In this document: positions 62,239 through 64,000 of the stretch, one piece after another
How the letters are laid out: each line of letters opens with the position of its first letter
Position numbering within the stretch: the stretch's first letter is position 1
NCBI GenBank assembly: GCA_030538425.1
Contig: JAUNTZ010000004.1
Location: 1-64,000, forward strand
DNA: 64,000 bases
Direction: 5' to 3'
DNA from: Paracoccus sp. (in: a-proteobacteria)
GTDB taxonomy: Bacteria; Pseudomonadota; Alphaproteobacteria; Rhodobacterales; Rhodobacteraceae
The notes under the pieces: generated by a model
Database searches by the model: none
What the model saw: the letters and a program-made list of their open reading frames with translations, nothing else
Told to the model about the DNA's origin: nothing
Translations under genes and position numbers: made by a program

Positions 62239-64000
62239 TCAGCCCTCGCTGCGGGCCTGGCGCTTGCGCTCATGCGGGTCGAGATAGCGCTTGCGCAGAC
62301 GGATATTCTTGGGCGTGACCTCGACCAGTTCGTCGTCGTCGATGTAGGAAATCGCCTCTTCCAGCGACATGCGCACCGGGGGCGTCAGCCGCACCGCCTC
62401 ATCCGTGCCCGAGGCACGCACATTGGTCAGCTTTTTGCCCTTGAGCGGGTTCACCTCAAGGTCGTTGTCGCGGCTATGTTCGCCGATGATCATGCCGACA
62501 TAGACCTGTTCCTGCGCGCCGATGAACATCTTGCCGCGTTCCTCAAGATTCCACAGCGCATAGGCGACGGACACCCCGTCCTCCATCGAGATCAGCACGC
62601 CCTGGCGGCGGCCCTGAATGGCGCCCTTGTAAGGCGCCCAGTCGTGGAAGATGCGGTTCAGCACGCCATTGCCGCGCGTGTCGGTCATGAACTCACCATG
62701 ATAGCCGATCAGCCCGCGCGAGGGGACATGGGCGACGATGCGGGTCTTGCCGACGCCTGCGGGCTTCATTTCGACCAGATCGCCCTTGCGGTCGCCGGTG
62801 AGTTTCTCGATCACCGCGCCGGTATAGTCGTCGTCCACGTCGATGATGACTTCCTCGATCGGCTCCATCCGCTGGCCGTCTTCCTCACGGAAGATCACCT
62901 TGGGGCGGCTGATCGACAGCTCAAACCCCTCGCGGCGCATGTTCTCGATCAACACGCCCATCTGCAATTCGCCCCGGCCCGAGACCACAAAAGCCTCACC
63001 GCCCGGCGTGTCCTCGATGCGGATAGCGACGTTCGACTCGGCCTCTTTGAAGAGGCGTTCGCGGATCACGCGGGACTGCACCTTGCTGCCATCGCGGCCC
63101 GCAAGGGGGGAGTCGTTGATGCCGAAGGTCACGCTGATCGTGGGCGGGTCGATGGGCTGGGCGGGGATCGCGTCCTCAACCTCAAGCGCGCAGATCGTGT
63201 CGGCCACGGTGGCCTTGGCCATGCCCGCAAGGCTGACGATATCGCCCGCCTCAGCCAGATCAATCGGCTGTTGGGTCAGGCCGCGAAAGGCCAGCACCTT
63301 CGAGATACGGAACTGTTCGATCCGTTCGCCATCGCGGGACAGAGCCTTGACGGTATCGCCCGCCTTGGCGGTGCCCGCCTCAACCCGGCCGGTCAGGATG
63401 CGGCCCAGAAACGGGTCGGCGCCAAGCGTGGTGGCCAGCATGCGGAAGGGCTCATCCCTTGCCTCAACCTGCTTGGGCGGCTGCACATGGCGCAGCACCA
63501 GATCGAACAGGGGCGACATATCCTTTTGCTCATCGCCCAGTTCTGCGACCGCCCAGCCGCCAATCCCCGAGGCATAAAGATGCGGGAAATCAAGCTGTTC
63601 ATCCGTGGCGCCCAGATTGGCGAACAGGTCGAACACCTCATTCAGAGCGTTTTCAGGATCAGCGGCGGGCTTGTCCACCTTGTTCAGGATGACAATCGGG
63701 CGCAGGCCAAGGGCAAGCGCCTTCGAGGTCACGAATTTGGTCTGCGGCATCGGCCCTTCGGCGGCATCGACCAACAGGCACACGCCATCCACCATCGAGA
63801 GGATGCGTTCCACCTCACCGCCGAAATCGGCGTGGCCGGGCGTGTCCACGATATTGATGCGGGTGCCGTTCCATTCAACAGATGTGGCCTTGGCCAGAAT
63901 CGTGATGCCGCGTTCGCGTTCAATGTCGTTGCTGTCCATCACCCGTTCGGCCACGGCCTGATTCTCGCGGAACGAGCCGGACTGCCGCAGCAGCTGGTCA
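62239..64000 (-). CDS. typA: Ribosome-associated GTPase TypA/BipA (N-terminus outside the window)
   Basis: Translational GTPase involved in ribosome assembly and stress responses. At least 587 codons are visible to the window edge, lacking only about the first 20 residues including the P-loop. Seen: switch [15 protein letters not shown]3 [13 protein letters not shown]4 LNKVDKP, then the EF-G-like domains and the BipA-specific C-terminus ([32 protein letters not shown]). Reading starts at [10 protein letters not shown]. The gene continues beyond base 64000. Confidence 0.96.
   Translation of the reverse strand, partial: DQLLRQSGSFRENQAVAERVMDSNDIERERGITILAKATSVEWNGTRINIVDTPGHADFGGEVERILSMVDGVCLLVDAAEGPMPQTKFVTSKALALGLRPIVILNKVDKPAADPENALNEVFDLFANLGATDEQLDFPHLYASGIGGWAVAELGDEQKDMSPLFDLVLRHVQPPKQVEARDEPFRMLATTLGADPFLGRILTGRVEAGTAKAGDTVKALSRDGERIEQFRISKVLAFRGLTQQPIDLAEAGDIVSLAGMAKATVADTICALEVEDAIPAQPIDPPTISVTFGINDSPLAGRDGSKVQSRVIRERLFKEAESNVAIRIEDTPGGEAFVVSGRGELQMGVLIENMRREGFELSISRPKVIFREEDGQRMEPIEEVIIDVDDDYTGAVIEKLTGDRKGDLVEMKPAGVGKTRIVAHVPSRGLIGYHGEFMTDTRGNGVLNRIFHDWAPYKGAIQGRRQGVLISMEDGVSVAYALWNLEERGKMFIGAQEQVYVGMIIGEHSRDNDLEVNPLKGKKLTNVRASGTDEAVRLTPPVRMSLEEAISYIDDDELVEVTPKNIRLRKRYLDPHERKRQARSEG

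Overview
The window is about 64 kb of GC-rich DNA from an alphaproteobacterium, most likely order Rhodobacterales (Rhodobacteraceae/Paracoccaceae). The evidence is the codon bias, the family-typical hypotheticals (DUF1178, DUF2125, DUF1636, the GT14 protein with a long C-terminal region), a complete oxygen-dependent cobalamin pathway of the CobG/CobN type, and a clade I nosRZDFYLX cluster. No insertion sequence, phage, CRISPR array or rRNA gene was seen. The genus cannot be fixed from the sequence alone.

Layout. 0-2.6 kb: 5' part of lysC, a DUF1178 gene, waaA and tRNA-Cys, all minus strand. 2.6-6.9 kb: a sulfate ABC transporter operon (sbp-cysT-cysW-cysA, minus) with an Rrf2 regulator upstream. 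7.1-10.2 kb: a GAF-Fis regulator, an aldehyde dehydrogenase and its DUF779 partner. 10.5-32.7 kb: the cobalamin cluster. A B12 riboswitch lies at the head of hupE-DUF1636-cobW-cobN-cobG-cobH-cobI-(57-aa ORF)-cobJ. cobK follows on the opposite strand, then cobL-cobE-cobM-cobB-cobF-(kinase-like)-cobD, then an opposite-strand phosphatase, then cobU-cobT-cobS. cobO and cobQ sit beyond the riboswitch. Most junctions in the minus-strand runs are ATGA or TGATG overlaps, so translation is probably coupled. 32.8-39.4 kb: envelope and housekeeping genes (lytic transglycosylase, DsbA-like, sulfotransferase, GT14, HIT, ABC ATPase, zinc finger, FABP-like). 39.7-42.5 kb: polA. 43.5-52.3 kb: nosRZDFYLX behind a perfect FNR-type box. 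52.6-64 kb: pirin, a glyoxalase-hydrolase fusion, DUF2125, ChaC-like, a MotA/MotB-like ion-channel pair, two alpha/beta hydrolases and the 3' part of typA.

The most striking feature is not a gene. At seven separate places the last part of a gene, usually with the following intergenic DNA, has been duplicated in tandem and has then diverged. The places are the ends of cobS, cobU/cobT, cobK/cobJ, cobQ, zinc-finger/FABP, polA and nosX/pirin. Each locus repeats its own local sequence, so this is not one mobile repeat. Five of the seven lie at convergent gene junctions. Copy number runs from two to ten (polA), and divergence runs from near-identical (nosX) to heavily decayed (polA, cobQ). This points to a continuing process that duplicates gene 3' ends.

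All functional calls rest on motifs read by eye and on recognised family resemblance. No database search was run.
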